Positions 37,026 to 46,607 of a DNA stretch of 64,000 nucleotides are shown one piece after another (positions within the stretch are counted from its first letter, which is position 1; each line of letters begins with the position of its first letter). Under the pieces are notes generated by a model. The model saw nothing but the letters and a program-made list of their open reading frames with translations. It searched no databases and had not been told where the DNA came from. Where the stretch lies: the NCBI RefSeq assembly GCF_022024015.1, contig NZ_CP091786.1:3162001-3226000 (forward strand), written 5' to 3'. The translations under genes were made by a program, and so were the position numbers. The DNA is from Prevotella sp. E9-3 (GTDB taxonomy: Bacteria > Bacteroidota > Bacteroidia > Bacteroidales > Bacteroidaceae).

Positions 37026-37595
37026 TTATTTAGCTGAAGCTGACTTACCCGACTTACGACGGATAACTTCACCCTTGAACAAGATACCCTTTCCTTTATA
37101 AGGCTCAGGCATACGGAAAGAACGAATCTTTGCGCAGATAAGACCAAGCAGTTGCTTGTCGGCACTCTCCAGAATAATCTGTGGGTTCTGGTTACGCTCA
37201 GACTTTGTCTCAACCTTTACTTCCTTAGGAAGCTGGATGAAGATGGGGTGCGTATAACCCAGTGAGAATTCGATAAGGTTACCCTGATTAGAAACACGGT
37301 AGCCTACACCAACAAGTTCCATTTCCTTTTTATATCCCTCGCTCACACCAATAACCATATTGTTTACGAGTGCGCGATAGAGGCCATGGAAAGCCTGTTT
37401 CTGCTTAAGATTAACAGGGCTATTCTCATCGATTGAGAAGGTTACCTGACCATTCTCAATTTTTACGAGAATTGACTTGTCGACTTTCTGACAGAGTTCG
37501 CCCTTGGGACCCTTAACGGTAACTACTCCGTCCTTATCCTGTGTTACTGTAACGCCAGCAGGAATACTAATTGGCAATTTTCCTATTCTTGACAT
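37026..37595 (-). CDS. rplF: Ribosomal protein L6
   Basis: 189 residues, two tandem alpha/beta domains. The C-terminal signature PEPYKGKGI is present, near the sarcin-ricin loop contact. Full length. Confidence 0.97.
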   Translation of the reverse strand: MSRIGKLPISIPAGVTVTQDKDGVVTVKGPKGELCQKVDKSILVKIENGQVTFSIDENSPVNLKQKQAFHGLYRALVNNMVIGVSEGYKKEMELVGVGYRVSNQGNLIEFSLGYTHPIFIQLPKEVKVETKSERNQNPQIILESADKQLLGLICAKIRSFRMPEPYKGKGILFKGEVIRRKSGKSASAK

Positions 37596-37609
37596 ATTCT
37601 ATCCTCCAA

Positions 37610-38005
37610 TTAATAAACGTAGCAAAGAACCTCACCACCGATTTTCAAAGCGGCAGCCTCTTTGTCTGTCATTACACCTTTAGACGTAGATAAGATAGCG
37701 ATACCCAGTCCGTTAATAACTCTCGGCATGTCTTTATAACCAGTGTACTTACGGAGACCTGGTGTTGACACTCTCTTGAGAGACTTGATTGCGTTCTCTC
37801 TAGTTGCGGGATCATACTTCAAGGCAACCTTGATAGTTCCCTGAGGGCCATCCTCGATGAACTTGTAGTTCAGGATGTAACCTTTCTCGAAGAGGATCTT
37901 TGTGATTTCCTTCTTCAAGTTAGAAGCTGGTACTTCTACAACACGGTGATGAGCCATGATTGCGTTTCTCAACCTCGTCAGAAAATCTGCTATTGGATCT
38001 GTCAT
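37610..38005 (-). CDS. rpsH: Ribosomal protein S8
   Basis: 131 residues (MTDPIADFLTRLRNAI; C-terminal GGEVLCYVY). It binds central-domain 16S rRNA. In E. coli S8 represses the spc operon; whether it does here is not visible. Confidence 0.97.
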   Translation of the reverse strand: MTDPIADFLTRLRNAIMAHHRVVEVPASNLKKEITKILFEKGYILNYKFIEDGPQGTIKVALKYDPATRENAIKSLKRVSTPGLRKYTGYKDMPRVINGLGIAILSTSKGVMTDKEAAALKIGGEVLCYVY

Positions 38006-38067
38006 AAAAATAAAATTTAATTAATCGGGACTCCCCCGACAATATTAAAAAAATGATTAGCTCTTTC

Positions 38068-38385
38068 TTACCAGCTGGCCTTCTTTACGCCAGGGATGAG
38101 ACCGGCAGAAGCCATCTCACGGAACTGAATACGAGAGAGACCGAACTGACGGATATAACCCTTTGGACGTCCAGTGATCTTGCAACGGTTGTGCAGACGG
38201 ATGGGGTTAGCGTTCTTGGGAATAGCCTGCAGTTTACGAGCAGCCTCGTAAGCTTCCATAGCTCCCTCTTCAGTATTCACATCAGCAGTAGCAATAACCT
38301 TTTTCAAGGCTGCACGCTTTTCAGCATAACGAGCTACCAGCTTGGCGCGCTTTACCTCGCGGGCCTTCATTGATTCTTTTGCCAT
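38068..38385 (-). CDS. rpsN: Ribosomal protein S14, zinc-free long form
   Basis: 105 residues, with the conserved C-terminal [18 protein letters not shown]. It lacks the CxxC pairs of the short zinc form, in line with the zinc-free L36 in the same operon. Located between rplE and rpsH as usual. Confidence 0.95.
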   Translation of the reverse strand: MAKESMKAREVKRAKLVARYAEKRAALKKVIATADVNTEEGAMEAYEAARKLQAIPKNANPIRLHNRCKITGRPKGYIRQFGLSRIQFREMASAGLIPGVKKASW

Positions 38386-38391
38386 ATTCTC

Positions 38392-38946
38392 TTAGTCTTT
38401 TTTAGCGTTCTTGAACGGGAGACCGAAGGCCTTCAGCAGAGCATAACCCTCTTCATCGGTCTTAGCCGTTGTTACGAAGGTAATGTTCATACCCTGAATG
38501 CGGTCTACAGAATCGATATTGATTTCAGGGAAGATGATCTGTTCCTGCACACCGAGGGTGTAGTTACCGCGACCATCAAACTTGCTCTCAATACCCTTGA
38601 AGTCACGGATACGAGGCAAAGCGATGCGAACGAGTTTCTCAAGGAACTCATACATACGCTCACGGCGCAGAGTAACCATCACGCCGATAGGCATCTTTTT
38701 GCGCAGCTTGAAGTTTGCAATATCCTTCTTTGAATAAGTTGCAACAGCTTTCTGACCACAGATGGCAGTGATTTCGTTGATTGCAACCTCAATGATCTTC
38801 TTATCCTGAGTGGCATCGCCCAGACCCTGATTAACCACGATCTTCTTCAGGACGGGAATCTGCATTGCAGAAGTATAGTTGAACTGCTTCATCAATGCTG
38901 GAGCGATCTGCTCAGCATAGGTTTTCTTAAGTTGTGCTGTATTCAT
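38392..38946 (-). CDS. rplE: Ribosomal protein L5
   Basis: 184 residues, a 5S rRNA-binding protein of the central protuberance ([35 protein letters not shown]). Its start codon overlaps the rplX stop by one base (TAATG). Confidence 0.97.
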   Translation of the reverse strand: MNTAQLKKTYAEQIAPALMKQFNYTSAMQIPVLKKIVVNQGLGDATQDKKIIEVAINEITAICGQKAVATYSKKDIANFKLRKKMPIGVMVTLRRERMYEFLEKLVRIALPRIRDFKGIESKFDGRGNYTLGVQEQIIFPEINIDSVDRIQGMNITFVTTAKTDEEGYALLKAFGLPFKNAKKD

Positions 38947-39263
38947 TACTTAATCTCCTCCCCAGACTTTTTGGCGATACGAATTACGTTTTTGCCTTCG
39001 TGTTTGATAGCAACGCGAGTAGCTTTACCGCTCTTCGGATCAATCAGACTCAAATTAGAAATATGGATGGGAGCTTCTACTTTTTCGAAGCCACCCTGAG
39101 GATTCTTGGCGCTGGGCTTAGAGCTCTTATTGACGAAGTTAACTCCTTCAACGATAGCTTTCTGCTTTTCTACCAAGACCTTCAGCACCTTACCAGTCTT
39201 GCCCTTGTCCTCACCGGCCAGAACAATAACGGTATCGTTTTTCTTGATATGTAACTTGCTCAT
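38946..39263 (-). CDS. rplX: Ribosomal protein L24
   Basis: 105 residues with an N-terminal KOW motif ([18 protein letters not shown]). It is an early assembly protein at the tunnel exit. Full length. Confidence 0.97.
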   Translation of the reverse strand: MSKLHIKKNDTVIVLAGEDKGKTGKVLKVLVEKQKAIVEGVNFVNKSSKPSAKNPQGGFEKVEAPIHISNLSLIDPKSGKATRVAIKHEGKNVIRIAKKSGEEIK

Positions 39264-39284
39264 TACTTCTATTACTTTAAAATG

Positions 39285-39650
39285 TTAAAGAACCTCAGGT
39301 GCCAAAGATACGACCTTCATGTTTACGGCACGAAGCTCACGAGCTACGGGACCGAAGATACGGCTTCCGCGAAGCTCACCAGCGTTGTTCAGCAGAACAC
39401 AGGCATTATCGTCAAAACGGATGTACGAACCATCGGGGCGACGAATTTCCTTCTTTGTGCGAACAATCAGAGCCTTCGACACTGCACCCTTTTTAACGTC
39501 ACTCGTAGGGATTGCGTTCTTGATGGCAACGACGATAACGTCACCAACGCTGGCATAACGGCGGCGAGTTCCACCCAGTACACGAATGCAGAGAGCTTCA
39601 CGTGCACCACTGTTATCAGCTACTGTAAGTCTTGATTCTGTCTGTATCAT
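39285..39650 (-). CDS. rplN: Ribosomal protein L14
   Basis: 121 residues ([33 protein letters not shown] at the end). It sits at the subunit interface. Full length. Confidence 0.97.
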   Translation of the reverse strand: MIQTESRLTVADNSGAREALCIRVLGGTRRRYASVGDVIVVAIKNAIPTSDVKKGAVSKALIVRTKKEIRRPDGSYIRFDDNACVLLNNAGELRGSRIFGPVARELRAVNMKVVSLAPEVL

Positions 39651-39652
39651 AT

Positions 39653-39919
39653 TTACTTAGCTTTTTCTACGATTTGTACTAATCTCCAGCGCTTTGTCTT
39701 AGACAGAGGGCGGGTTTCCATAACGAGTACGGTATCACCTACCTGGCACTCGTTCTTTTCATCATGAACATGGTACTTCTTCGTCTTCTGTACGAACTTA
39801 CCATAAATAGGGTGCTTCTCTTTGAATTTAGCTGCAATAACAATGGTTTTATCCATTTTGTTGCTGATCACGACACCCTGTCTTGTCTTTCTTAAATTTC
39901 TTGTTTCCATCTGGACCAT
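39653..39919 (-). CDS. rpsQ: Ribosomal protein S17
   Basis: 88 residues, OB fold, binds 16S rRNA. It begins [15 protein letters not shown]; the second Met (39910) is an equally good start, since many relatives begin METRNLRK. Located 2 bp after rpmC. Confidence 0.95.
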   Translation of the reverse strand: MVQMETRNLRKTRQGVVISNKMDKTIVIAAKFKEKHPIYGKFVQKTKKYHVHDEKNECQVGDTVLVMETRPLSKTKRWRLVQIVEKAK

Positions 39920-39921
39920 TG

Positions 39922-40116
39922 TTATTTGTTAAGTTCTCTCTGACGGAGTTCCGTCTTCATACGTGCGATGTCACGACGTGCAGCCTTAATCAGCGATGGA
40001 TTCTCCAGCGGAGTGATGTTGTGGTTCAACTTCATTTGGTTGTACTTGGCAACCTCCGTTTCGATGCGCTCTGCCAATTCTTTGGTCTCGAGCTCTTTCA
40101 ATTCCTTGATCTTCAT
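39922..40116 (-). CDS. rpmC: Ribosomal protein L29
   Basis: 64 residues, two-helix protein near the tunnel exit and adjacent to L23 ([33 protein letters not shown]). Full length. Confidence 0.96.
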   Translation of the reverse strand: MKIKELKELETKELAERIETEVAKYNQMKLNHNITPLENPSLIKAARRDIARMKTELRQRELNK

Positions 40117-40123
40117 ACTCTAA

Positions 40124-40552
40124 TTAAGCGTTTTTATCGTAGTCACGTCTTACAACAAACTTGGTCTTTACGGGCAGCTTCTGGGCACCGAGGCGGAGAG
40201 CCTCTTTAGCCACTTCGAAGGGAACGCCCTCAACTTCAAAGAGGATACGACCAGGTGTTACAGGTGCAACCCATCCTGCGGGATCACCCTTACCTTTACC
40301 CATACGTACGTCAGCGGGCTTACGAGTGATGGGTTTGTCGGGGAAGATTCGGATCCAAACCTGACCTTCACGGTTCATATAACGGTTGATAGCAACACGA
40401 GCTGCTTCAATCTGACGGCTGTCGATCCACTTTGCATCAAGAGTTTTGATGCCGAACGAACCGAATGCCAGTGTAGTACCTCTGTGGGCGTTGCCTTTAT
40501 TGCCGCGTCCGTCTTGAGGTCTTCTATATCTAACTCTCTTAGGTTGTAACAT
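40124..40552 (-). CDS. rplP: Ribosomal protein L16
   Basis: 142 residues. The conserved [15 protein letters not shown] start and the [20 protein letters not shown] block are present. It helps shape the A-site tRNA pocket. Confidence 0.97.
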   Translation of the reverse strand: MLQPKRVRYRRPQDGRGNKGNAHRGTTLAFGSFGIKTLDAKWIDSRQIEAARVAINRYMNREGQVWIRIFPDKPITRKPADVRMGKGKGDPAGWVAPVTPGRILFEVEGVPFEVAKEALRLGAQKLPVKTKFVVRRDYDKNA

Positions 40553-40576
40553 GATAGCTTCTTACTTTAAACAGTT

Positions 40577-41299
40577 TTACTTCTTCTTATTACGGAACTT
40601 GCGGCCATCTCTGTTACCACCGTTGGTGCGGCCACCCTGCTTCTCCTGAGTGAAATTAGGAGCGAGGTCAACCTTTCCGTAGATTTCTCCACGGCAAATC
40701 CAAACCTTGATACCGAGCAGACCAACCTTTGTGAGAGCCTCAGCCTGGCAGAAGTCGATGTCAGCGCGGAAGGTGTGCAATGGCGTACGTCCTTCCTTAA
40801 TCATCTCACTGCGGGCAATCTCGGCGCCATTCAGTCGTCCCGAAATCTGAACCTTAATACCTTCAGCACCAGCACGCATTGTGTTGGCAACAGCCTGCTT
40901 AATAGCGCGGCGATAAGCAATCTTGCCCTCAATCTGGCGAGCGATATTCGTGGCAACGATTGTAGCGTCAAGCTCTGGACGCTTTACTTCAAAGATATTA
41001 ATCTGAATATCCTTATCGAAGAGTTTCTTCAACTCGTCTTTCAGATTATCTACATCCTGTCCACCTTTACCAATGACGATACCCGGACGAGCCGTGCAAA
41101 TAGTAATGGTAACCAGTTTCAGTGTACGTTCGATGACAATCTTCGAAACGCTAGCCTTAGCCAGGCGCTCGTTGAGGTACTTACGGATTTTCTGATCCTC
41201 TACCAGGTTATCTCCGAAGTCTTTGCCTCCGAACCAATTTGAATCCCAACCTCTAACGATACCCAGACGGTTGCTAATTGGATTTACTTTCTGTCCCAT
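40577..41299 (-). CDS. rpsC: Ribosomal protein S3
   Basis: 240 residues with a KH domain ([16 protein letters not shown], about 60-110) and a C-terminal S3 domain. It lines the mRNA entry channel. The C-terminus ends in a basic tail. Confidence 0.97.
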   Translation of the reverse strand: MGQKVNPISNRLGIVRGWDSNWFGGKDFGDNLVEDQKIRKYLNERLAKASVSKIVIERTLKLVTITICTARPGIVIGKGGQDVDNLKDELKKLFDKDIQINIFEVKRPELDATIVATNIARQIEGKIAYRRAIKQAVANTMRAGAEGIKVQISGRLNGAEIARSEMIKEGRTPLHTFRADIDFCQAEALTKVGLLGIKVWICRGEIYGKVDLAPNFTQEKQGGRTNGGNRDGRKFRNKKK

Positions 41300-41303
41300 T
41301 CTA

Positions 41304-41711
41304 TTATTCTTTTACGTCGTTAGTTTTAGCGTCAACAAACAGGGTAACGTGGTTAGAACGCTTGCGGATACGATATCCGCGTCCCTGAGGTGCAGGTCTC
41401 ATTCGCTTCAGTGTAACGCCCTCGTCAACGAAGACGCGAGTAACGAACAGTTCGCCGGCCTCAGCCTTGCGATCGTTCTTCTGTTCCCAGTTGGCAATAG
41501 CCGAACGGAGAAGCTTCTCCACATCGGCAGCAGCAGCCTTCTTCGAGAAACGGAGTACGCCAAGAGCGCGGTTAACCTCCATGCCGCGAATCATATCAAC
41601 GACATAACGCATCTTGCGCGGAGAAGAAGGACAGCCTTTCAGCTTTGCAAAATACTGTGTCTTAAGAGCTGCTTTTCTTTCTTCAGCCTTAATATGTTTT
41701 CTTGCTCCCAT
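41304..41711 (-). CDS. rplV: Ribosomal protein L22
   Basis: 135 residues. The long beta-hairpin lining the exit tunnel is seen near [19 protein letters not shown], the region where macrolide-resistance changes occur in other bacteria; nothing unusual is evident. Confidence 0.96.
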   Translation of the reverse strand: MGARKHIKAEERKAALKTQYFAKLKGCPSSPRKMRYVVDMIRGMEVNRALGVLRFSKKAAAADVEKLLRSAIANWEQKNDRKAEAGELFVTRVFVDEGVTLKRMRPAPQGRGYRIRKRSNHVTLFVDAKTNDVKE

Positions 41712-41750
41712 TTTTAATATTCAATTTTTAATTTTCAATTTTCCCTGGGA

Positions 41751-42017
41751 TTACTTCTTATTACCGGCGTGACCACCGAAGCGACGTGTGGGTGCGAACT
41801 CACCGAGCTTGTGACCAACCATGTTTTCAGTAATGTAAACAGGGATAAATTTGTTACCGTTATGAACTGCAACAGTGTGTCCCACGAAATCGGGGGAAAT
41901 CATTGATGCTCTGGCCCAAGTCTTAACGACAGTCTTCTTGCCGCTCTCATTCATGGCGAGAACTTTCTTCTCGAGAGCAACGTTGATATAAGGACCTTTC
42001 TTTAATGAACGACTCAT
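41751..42017 (-). CDS. rpsS: Ribosomal protein S19
   Basis: 88 residues ([29 protein letters not shown]). It forms the 30S head with S13. Full length. Confidence 0.97.
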   Translation of the reverse strand: MSRSLKKGPYINVALEKKVLAMNESGKKTVVKTWARASMISPDFVGHTVAVHNGNKFIPVYITENMVGHKLGEFAPTRRFGGHAGNKK

Positions 42018-42039
42018 AATTTAACTCTTGTCTTTTTGA

Positions 42040-42867
42040 TTACTTCTTGTTAGCTCTTTCAATGATGTACTTGTTTGAAAGCTTCTTAGGTGCGCGTGTC
42101 TTCAGACCCTTAGCGTACAGACCCTTACGTGAACGTGGGTGTCCACCAGACTGACGGCCTTCACCACCACCCATTGGGTGATCATGTGGGTTCATCACAA
42201 CACCACGGTTGTGTGGACGAAGACCCAACCAGCGTGAACGTCCAGCCTTACCAGACTGTTCCAGAGCGTGGTCTGAGTTGCCTACTGCACCAACAGTAGC
42301 CTTACAAGCAGAGAGCACTTTGCGAGTCTCACCTGAGGGGAGTTTAATCACGCAGTAGTCTCCCTCACGAGAAGTCAACTGAGCAAAATTACCAGCCGAA
42401 CGAACGAGCAATGCACCCTGACCTGGACGGAGCTCGATGTTGTGAATCACCGTACCTACAGGGATGTTGGCGAGGGGCAGGGCATTACCAATCTCAGGTG
42501 CAGCCTCAGCTCCAGACATCAGCTGTGCGCCAACTTGCAGTCCATTAGGAGCAATAATGTAACGTTTTTCACCATCTGCATAATAGAGAAGTGCGATACG
42601 AGCAGAGCGGTTAGGATCATACTCGATTGTCTTCACCACAGCAGGAACACCATCTTTCTCTCGTTTGAAGTCGATCAGACGATACTTCTTCTTGTGGCCG
42701 CCACCCATGTAGCGAACGGTCATCTTACCGGTGTTGTTTCGACCGCCGGTAGAACGCTTACCGTAAACGAGAGACTTCTCTGGCACGGATGCAGTAATAT
42801 CCTCGAACGTGCCAATAACCTTGTGTCTTTGACCCGGAGTAACGGGTTTTAATTTACGTACTGCCAT
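42040..42867 (-). CDS. rplB: Ribosomal protein L2
   Basis: 275 residues, a core peptidyl-transferase-centre protein. The conserved loop [17 protein letters not shown] contains the His that approaches the active site. Full length. Confidence 0.97.
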   Translation of the reverse strand: MAVRKLKPVTPGQRHKVIGTFEDITASVPEKSLVYGKRSTGGRNNTGKMTVRYMGGGHKKKYRLIDFKREKDGVPAVVKTIEYDPNRSARIALLYYADGEKRYIIAPNGLQVGAQLMSGAEAAPEIGNALPLANIPVGTVIHNIELRPGQGALLVRSAGNFAQLTSREGDYCVIKLPSGETRKVLSACKATVGAVGNSDHALEQSGKAGRSRWLGLRPHNRGVVMNPHDHPMGGGEGRQSGGHPRSRKGLYAKGLKTRAPKKLSNKYIIERANKK

Positions 42868-42874
42868 TTCTTAT

Positions 42875-43318
42875 TTAATCGATATTGCTATAAAAATCAA
42901 TTTCGTCGCCTTCCTTCAGCGTTACGATAGCTTTCTTGAAAGCGTTCTTCTGACCTTTCACGAGACCAGCCTTGGTATAGCGCTGACTGCGCTTTCCGGC
43001 ATAACGCATCGTGTTTACGCTCAGAACTGTAACGTTGTAGAGTCCCTCGACTTCCTTCTGAATCTCAATCTTGTTAGCCTCAGGCTTAACAATGAATGCA
43101 TACTGGGGACGAGCAGGCTTCTCATAGGTGTAGATAGACTTTTCCTTAGTCTCGTCAGCCTTACCGCTGCGCTTAACTACATAGGAAATCTTCTCCTCTA
43201 CAGCATTCTTATTCTCAATAGTCTTCTTGCCACGAGCGCGAAGCTTTTTAGGGGCAGAAGTCTTTTCCGTGATCTTGGTTGCTTTCTCAGTAACCAGGGG
43301 CTTTATGATAAATGCCAT
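42875..43318 (-). CDS. rplW: Ribosomal protein L23 with internal insertion
   Basis: 147 residues, against about 100 in E. coli. Residues 1-20 (IIKPLVTEKATKITEK) and 70-147 (YAFIVKPEANKIEIQKEV onward) are normal L23. Between them is an extra, highly charged segment of about 48 residues. In E. coli the start of this region holds the docking site for trigger factor and SRP at the tunnel exit. The reading frame is intact and flanked by normal sequence. Confidence 0.93.
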   Translation of the reverse strand: MAFIIKPLVTEKATKITEKTSAPKKLRARGKKTIENKNAVEEKISYVVKRSGKADETKEKSIYTYEKPARPQYAFIVKPEANKIEIQKEVEGLYNVTVLSVNTMRYAGKRSQRYTKAGLVKGQKNAFKKAIVTLKEGDEIDFYSNID

Positions 43319-43333
43319 ATCTTATGTCTCCTT

Positions 43334-43963
43334 TTACTTGTTTAAGATTCCGTCGATAGCCTCCAACGACTTTTCAGTGATAACAAGCACATCAGCGTTC
43401 AAAACCTTGTAGGTATTGAGCGTTGCAGCTTCCATCACCTCAGCGCGCTGCAGGTTGCGAGCCGACAAATATACATTTTTATTAGCTTCTGGCAAAACGA
43501 AGAGAAGCTTCTTACCATCGACTTTCAGATTTTTAGCAATATTTACAATTTCTTTTGTCTTAGGAGCTTCGAAGTTGAAGTCTTCCAATACCAATATTGC
43601 GTTATCCTGAGCCTTGTAGGCCAGAGCCGACTTGCGAGCCAGCTGCTTCACTTTCTTGTTCAGCTTGAAGCTATAGTCACGAGGTGTAGGACCGAATACG
43701 CGACCACCACCACGCAGCAGAGATGAGTTGATATCACCGTGACGTGCACCGCCACCGCCTTTTTGGCGACCCAGCTTACGAGTAGAACCAGCATGTTCGC
43801 TACGTTCCTTAGACTTAGCATTACCCTGACGCTGATTAGCGAGATACTGCTTAACGTCGAGATAAATGACGTGGTCATTAGGCTCAACACCAAAGATAGC
43901 CTCATTCAGGGTTACCTTTCTTCCGGTCTCCTGACCGTTGATATTCAATACACTAACTTCCAT
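43334..43963 (-). CDS. rplD: Ribosomal protein L4
   Basis: 209 residues. The tunnel-lining loop is in the Gly/Arg-rich part ([15 protein letters not shown]). In E. coli L4 also represses its own operon; here the leader before rplC has a hairpin that could serve such control. Confidence 0.96.
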   Translation of the reverse strand: MEVSVLNINGQETGRKVTLNEAIFGVEPNDHVIYLDVKQYLANQRQGNAKSKERSEHAGSTRKLGRQKGGGGARHGDINSSLLRGGGRVFGPTPRDYSFKLNKKVKQLARKSALAYKAQDNAILVLEDFNFEAPKTKEIVNIAKNLKVDGKKLLFVLPEANKNVYLSARNLQRAEVMEAATLNTYKVLNADVLVITEKSLEAIDGILNK

Positions 43964-43966
43964 TTT

Positions 43967-44581
43967 TTACTTCTCGATTAAAACAGTTGAACCATTGCAA
44001 CCAGCGCAGCTACCTTTCACAAGGAGAAGGTTATGCTCCGGAATTACCTTTAACACACGAAGGTTCTGCGTTGTTACGCGATCGCCACCCATGTGGCCAC
44101 CCATGCGCATTCCCTTGAAAACCTTAGCGGGATAAGAACAGGCGCCGATAGAACCTGGCTTACGCAGACGGTCGTCCTGACCGTGAGTAGCCTGACCTAC
44201 GCCACCGAAACCATGACGCTTCACAACGCCCTGGAAGCCCTTACCTTTTGAAGTACCTACAACGTCAACGAACTCTGTGTCATTGAAGAGCTCAACGGTG
44301 ATTGTATCACCCAGGTTGTAGTCCTCATCAAACTTGAACTCGGCCAAGTGAGCCTTTGGTGTTGTACCGGCTTTCTTGAACACGCCCATCATAGGCTTAG
44401 TTGTGTTCTTTTCTTTAGCCTCGCCAAAACCGAGCTGAACAGCTTTGTAGCCATCCTTCTCAACAGTCTTGACCTGTGTAACAACACAAGGACCAACTTC
44501 GATAACAGTGCACGGTACATTCTTACCGTCGGCACTGAAAACGGATGTCATTCCGATTTTTTTTCCAATCAATCCTGGCAT
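43967..44581 (-). CDS. rplC: Ribosomal protein L3
   Basis: 204 residues from the ATG at 44581 ([15 protein letters not shown]), the normal start. An in-frame ATG at 44695 would add 38 residues unlike L3 and is rejected. L3 reaches the peptidyl-transferase centre ([22 protein letters not shown]). It is the first gene of the operon here; rpsJ, which normally precedes it, is absent. Confidence 0.96.
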   Translation of the reverse strand: MPGLIGKKIGMTSVFSADGKNVPCTVIEVGPCVVTQVKTVEKDGYKAVQLGFGEAKEKNTTKPMMGVFKKAGTTPKAHLAEFKFDEDYNLGDTITVELFNDTEFVDVVGTSKGKGFQGVVKRHGFGGVGQATHGQDDRLRKPGSIGACSYPAKVFKGMRMGGHMGGDRVTTQNLRVLKVIPEHNLLLVKGSCAGCNGSTVLIEK

Positions 44582-44797
44582 TTCAGTTTTAATTTTTAAA
44601 TAATAAAATGTATAAAATAAATTTTTCTTTTTAAGTGGCGCTCCAATCCGATGCTCATAAACACACTTAAAAAGGCGGCTCTCACTTCTTCGCATTTGAA
44701 GGTTAAGTTGCTCTTTTATAGCGTATTGTTAGCAGGAATGCCAGCGCAATACTTATTTTGCGGCTGCAAAGTTACGCATATTATTTTGTATAAACAA
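44582..44797 (-). promoter_or_regulatory. Promoter and leader of the ribosomal operon
   Basis: On the minus strand: TTG (44795-44797), a 20-bp spacer and TAACTTTG (44767-44774). The leader of about 180 nt contains a 10-bp perfect stem (44628-44637 with 44664-44673, sequence TTTTTAAGTG) around a 26-nt loop. It may be an autoregulatory ribosomal leader. The remaining 300 bp toward the divergent kinase gene are AT-rich, with an alternating TA tract near 44912-44935. Confidence 0.65.
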
Positions 44798-45036
44798 TAA
44801 CAATCAACACATATTTATGCTTATTTAACTTTTAGAAGGTTCTTTTTAATCTCACATAAAGCACTCTTTCCCTATTTACTCATCTATCATGTTTCCTTTC
44901 CACTTTCATCCTTATATATAATATATATATAATAAATGTAAGGAGGAAGTTGAGGGAGAATTAGTCTAATTGGCCAAAATCAAAGGCAAACCAAACTATT
45001 TTTTATTAAAAATGCATGATATTCAGAAATAATGAT

Positions 45037-45044
45037 TATATTTG
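45037..45044 (+). promoter_or_regulatory. -7 element of the first Cache sensor gene
   Basis: TATATTTG lies 52 bp before the start codon. The -33 position has no good match. Confidence 0.4.
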
Positions 45045-45095
45045 TCACCGATTTTTAGTGAATGGCAAACTAACCGATGAATCATTAAAAACCAA

Positions 45096-46607
45096 ATGAC
45101 ACAAAAGGGTAGAACTATACGAATAACCCTATCGACTAAACTAAGCCTATTAGTTGTTCTTGCCACGACGACGCTTCTCGTGGTATCGCTCAGTGTGATG
45201 CTCTACTATTCACACAATGCCATTAAGATTGAAGCCCTTCACAAAGCCGACCAAAAATTAGAAGGTACCGTCCAGCATATCGACAATATATTATTAAGTA
45301 TAGAGCAGGCATCGGGGAACATGTACTTTAATCTTCTTCCTCATCTCGACCAACCTGAAATGATGACTGACTTCTGCCTTGAGCTGATAAAGTCTAATTC
45401 ATATATTGCCGGATGTGCCATTGCCTTCGAACCTTATTATTATAAAGACCGTGAATTTTTCATGACCTATATCTATCGCACGTATAACGATAGCTTAGAA
45501 TTCTCCAACGTCCCCATTATTCAGTCCGACACTTTTGGTGACTGTCCTTATACCCAACAGGAATGGTACGCCACCCCCGTGAAGACGGGGAAAGCTATAT
45601 GGATGAATCCATTGAAGGGAAAAAAGATTGACGATCCCTTTGTCACCTTCTCGCTGCCCATCCGAAGAACCGACGGTTACATTGTTGGCATCTTGGCTGT
45701 TGACCTGTCTCTCAGCCAGTTGTCGCATATCATCCTCGCTGCCAAGCCTTCACCCAACTCCTATGCAGTACTGTTGGACAGTGACGGTTCATTCATCCTT
45801 CACCCCGACGATTCAAAGCTTCTGCGTGAGAATGTTTTCACCGAGGCCAGTCTCAGTACCAACCATACAATAGAAAAGGCCGCCCAATCCATGGTTTCTG
45901 GTCAGACGGGCTACAAGCCGTTCCGTCAAGACGGCAAAGACTATTACATTTTCTACAAGCCTTTCAAGCGTACATTGGTACCAGGGCGTTCATGCGAGCG
46001 TCTTGCCTGGAGCACTGGTATTGTTTTTCCGAAAGACGATATTTACGGCAGTTACAACCAGTTGTTCTATGTCGTATTGGCAATCACCATCTTCGGACTC
46101 TTGCTGCTTCTTGTTATCTGCCGAACTTTTGCTCACTCCTTATTTCTTCCGTTACGAAAACTTTCCGTTTCGGCACAACGCATTTCAGAAGGGCACTATG
46201 ACGATATTATTCCAGACAGCAATCATCACGATGAAATAGGTAAGTTGCAGGACAATTTCCAGAACATGCAACGTTCACTCTCCAAGCACGTCAGTGAACT
46301 GGAAGAACTCAGCAACACGCTGCACGAACGTGGCATCGGTCTGCGCAAAGCCTATGAGCGTGCTCAAAAAGCCGACCGTATGAAAACCGCCGTGCTCCAT
46401 AACATGACCAATCAGATGATGGTGCCGGCCACAACGATAGCCAATGACGTAAGTACCCTATGTGATAATTATGAGAGCATATCACAAGAGGAGGCCGACC
46501 GGATTGTCACTGAAATCCAGGCCCAAGGCAAGAGTATCACTATCCTTCTGAAGAATCTGCTCAGCAGTTCGGACGAAAACAAGGGAAAGGAGGAAGAGTA
46601 TGCGTAG
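45096..46607 (+). CDS. Cache-HAMP sensor with altered H-box and no ATPase domain
   Basis: 503 residues. Membrane segment (about 12-37), an extracytoplasmic double-Cache-like domain (about 45-325), a second membrane segment (about 329-351), HAMP (about 352-405) and a helical region that aligns with HisKA. Where the next protein has LTHQIRTP, this one has MTNQMMVP: the phospho-acceptor His is Asn439, though His435 lies four residues before. No HATPase domain follows; the protein stops after a charged tail. It overlaps the next gene by 8 nt and probably partners its product. A similar protein begins at 62546. Confidence 0.85.
   Translation: MTQKGRTIRITLSTKLSLLVVLATTTLLVVSLSVMLYYSHNAIKIEALHKADQKLEGTVQHIDNILLSIEQASGNMYFNLLPHLDQPEMMTDFCLELIKSNSYIAGCAIAFEPYYYKDREFFMTYIYRTYNDSLEFSNVPIIQSDTFGDCPYTQQEWYATPVKTGKAIWMNPLKGKKIDDPFVTFSLPIRRTDGYIVGILAVDLSLSQLSHIILAAKPSPNSYAVLLDSDGSFILHPDDSKLLRENVFTEASLSTNHTIEKAAQSMVSGQTGYKPFRQDGKDYYIFYKPFKRTLVPGRSCERLAWSTGIVFPKDDIYGSYNQLFYVVLAITIFGLLLLLVICRTFAHSLFLPLRKLSVSAQRISEGHYDDIIPDSNHHDEIGKLQDNFQNMQRSLSKHVSELEELSNTLHERGIGLRKAYERAQKADRMKTAVLHNMTNQMMVPATTIANDVSTLCDNYESISQEEADRIVTEIQAQGKSITILLKNLLSSSDENKGKEEEYA

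Noticed and set aside
44582..44695. N-terminal extension of rplC from an ATG at 44695
   Set aside because: The 38 extra residues do not resemble L3, and the normal L3 start MPGLIGKK lies at 44581. The stretch is leader RNA with a hairpin.
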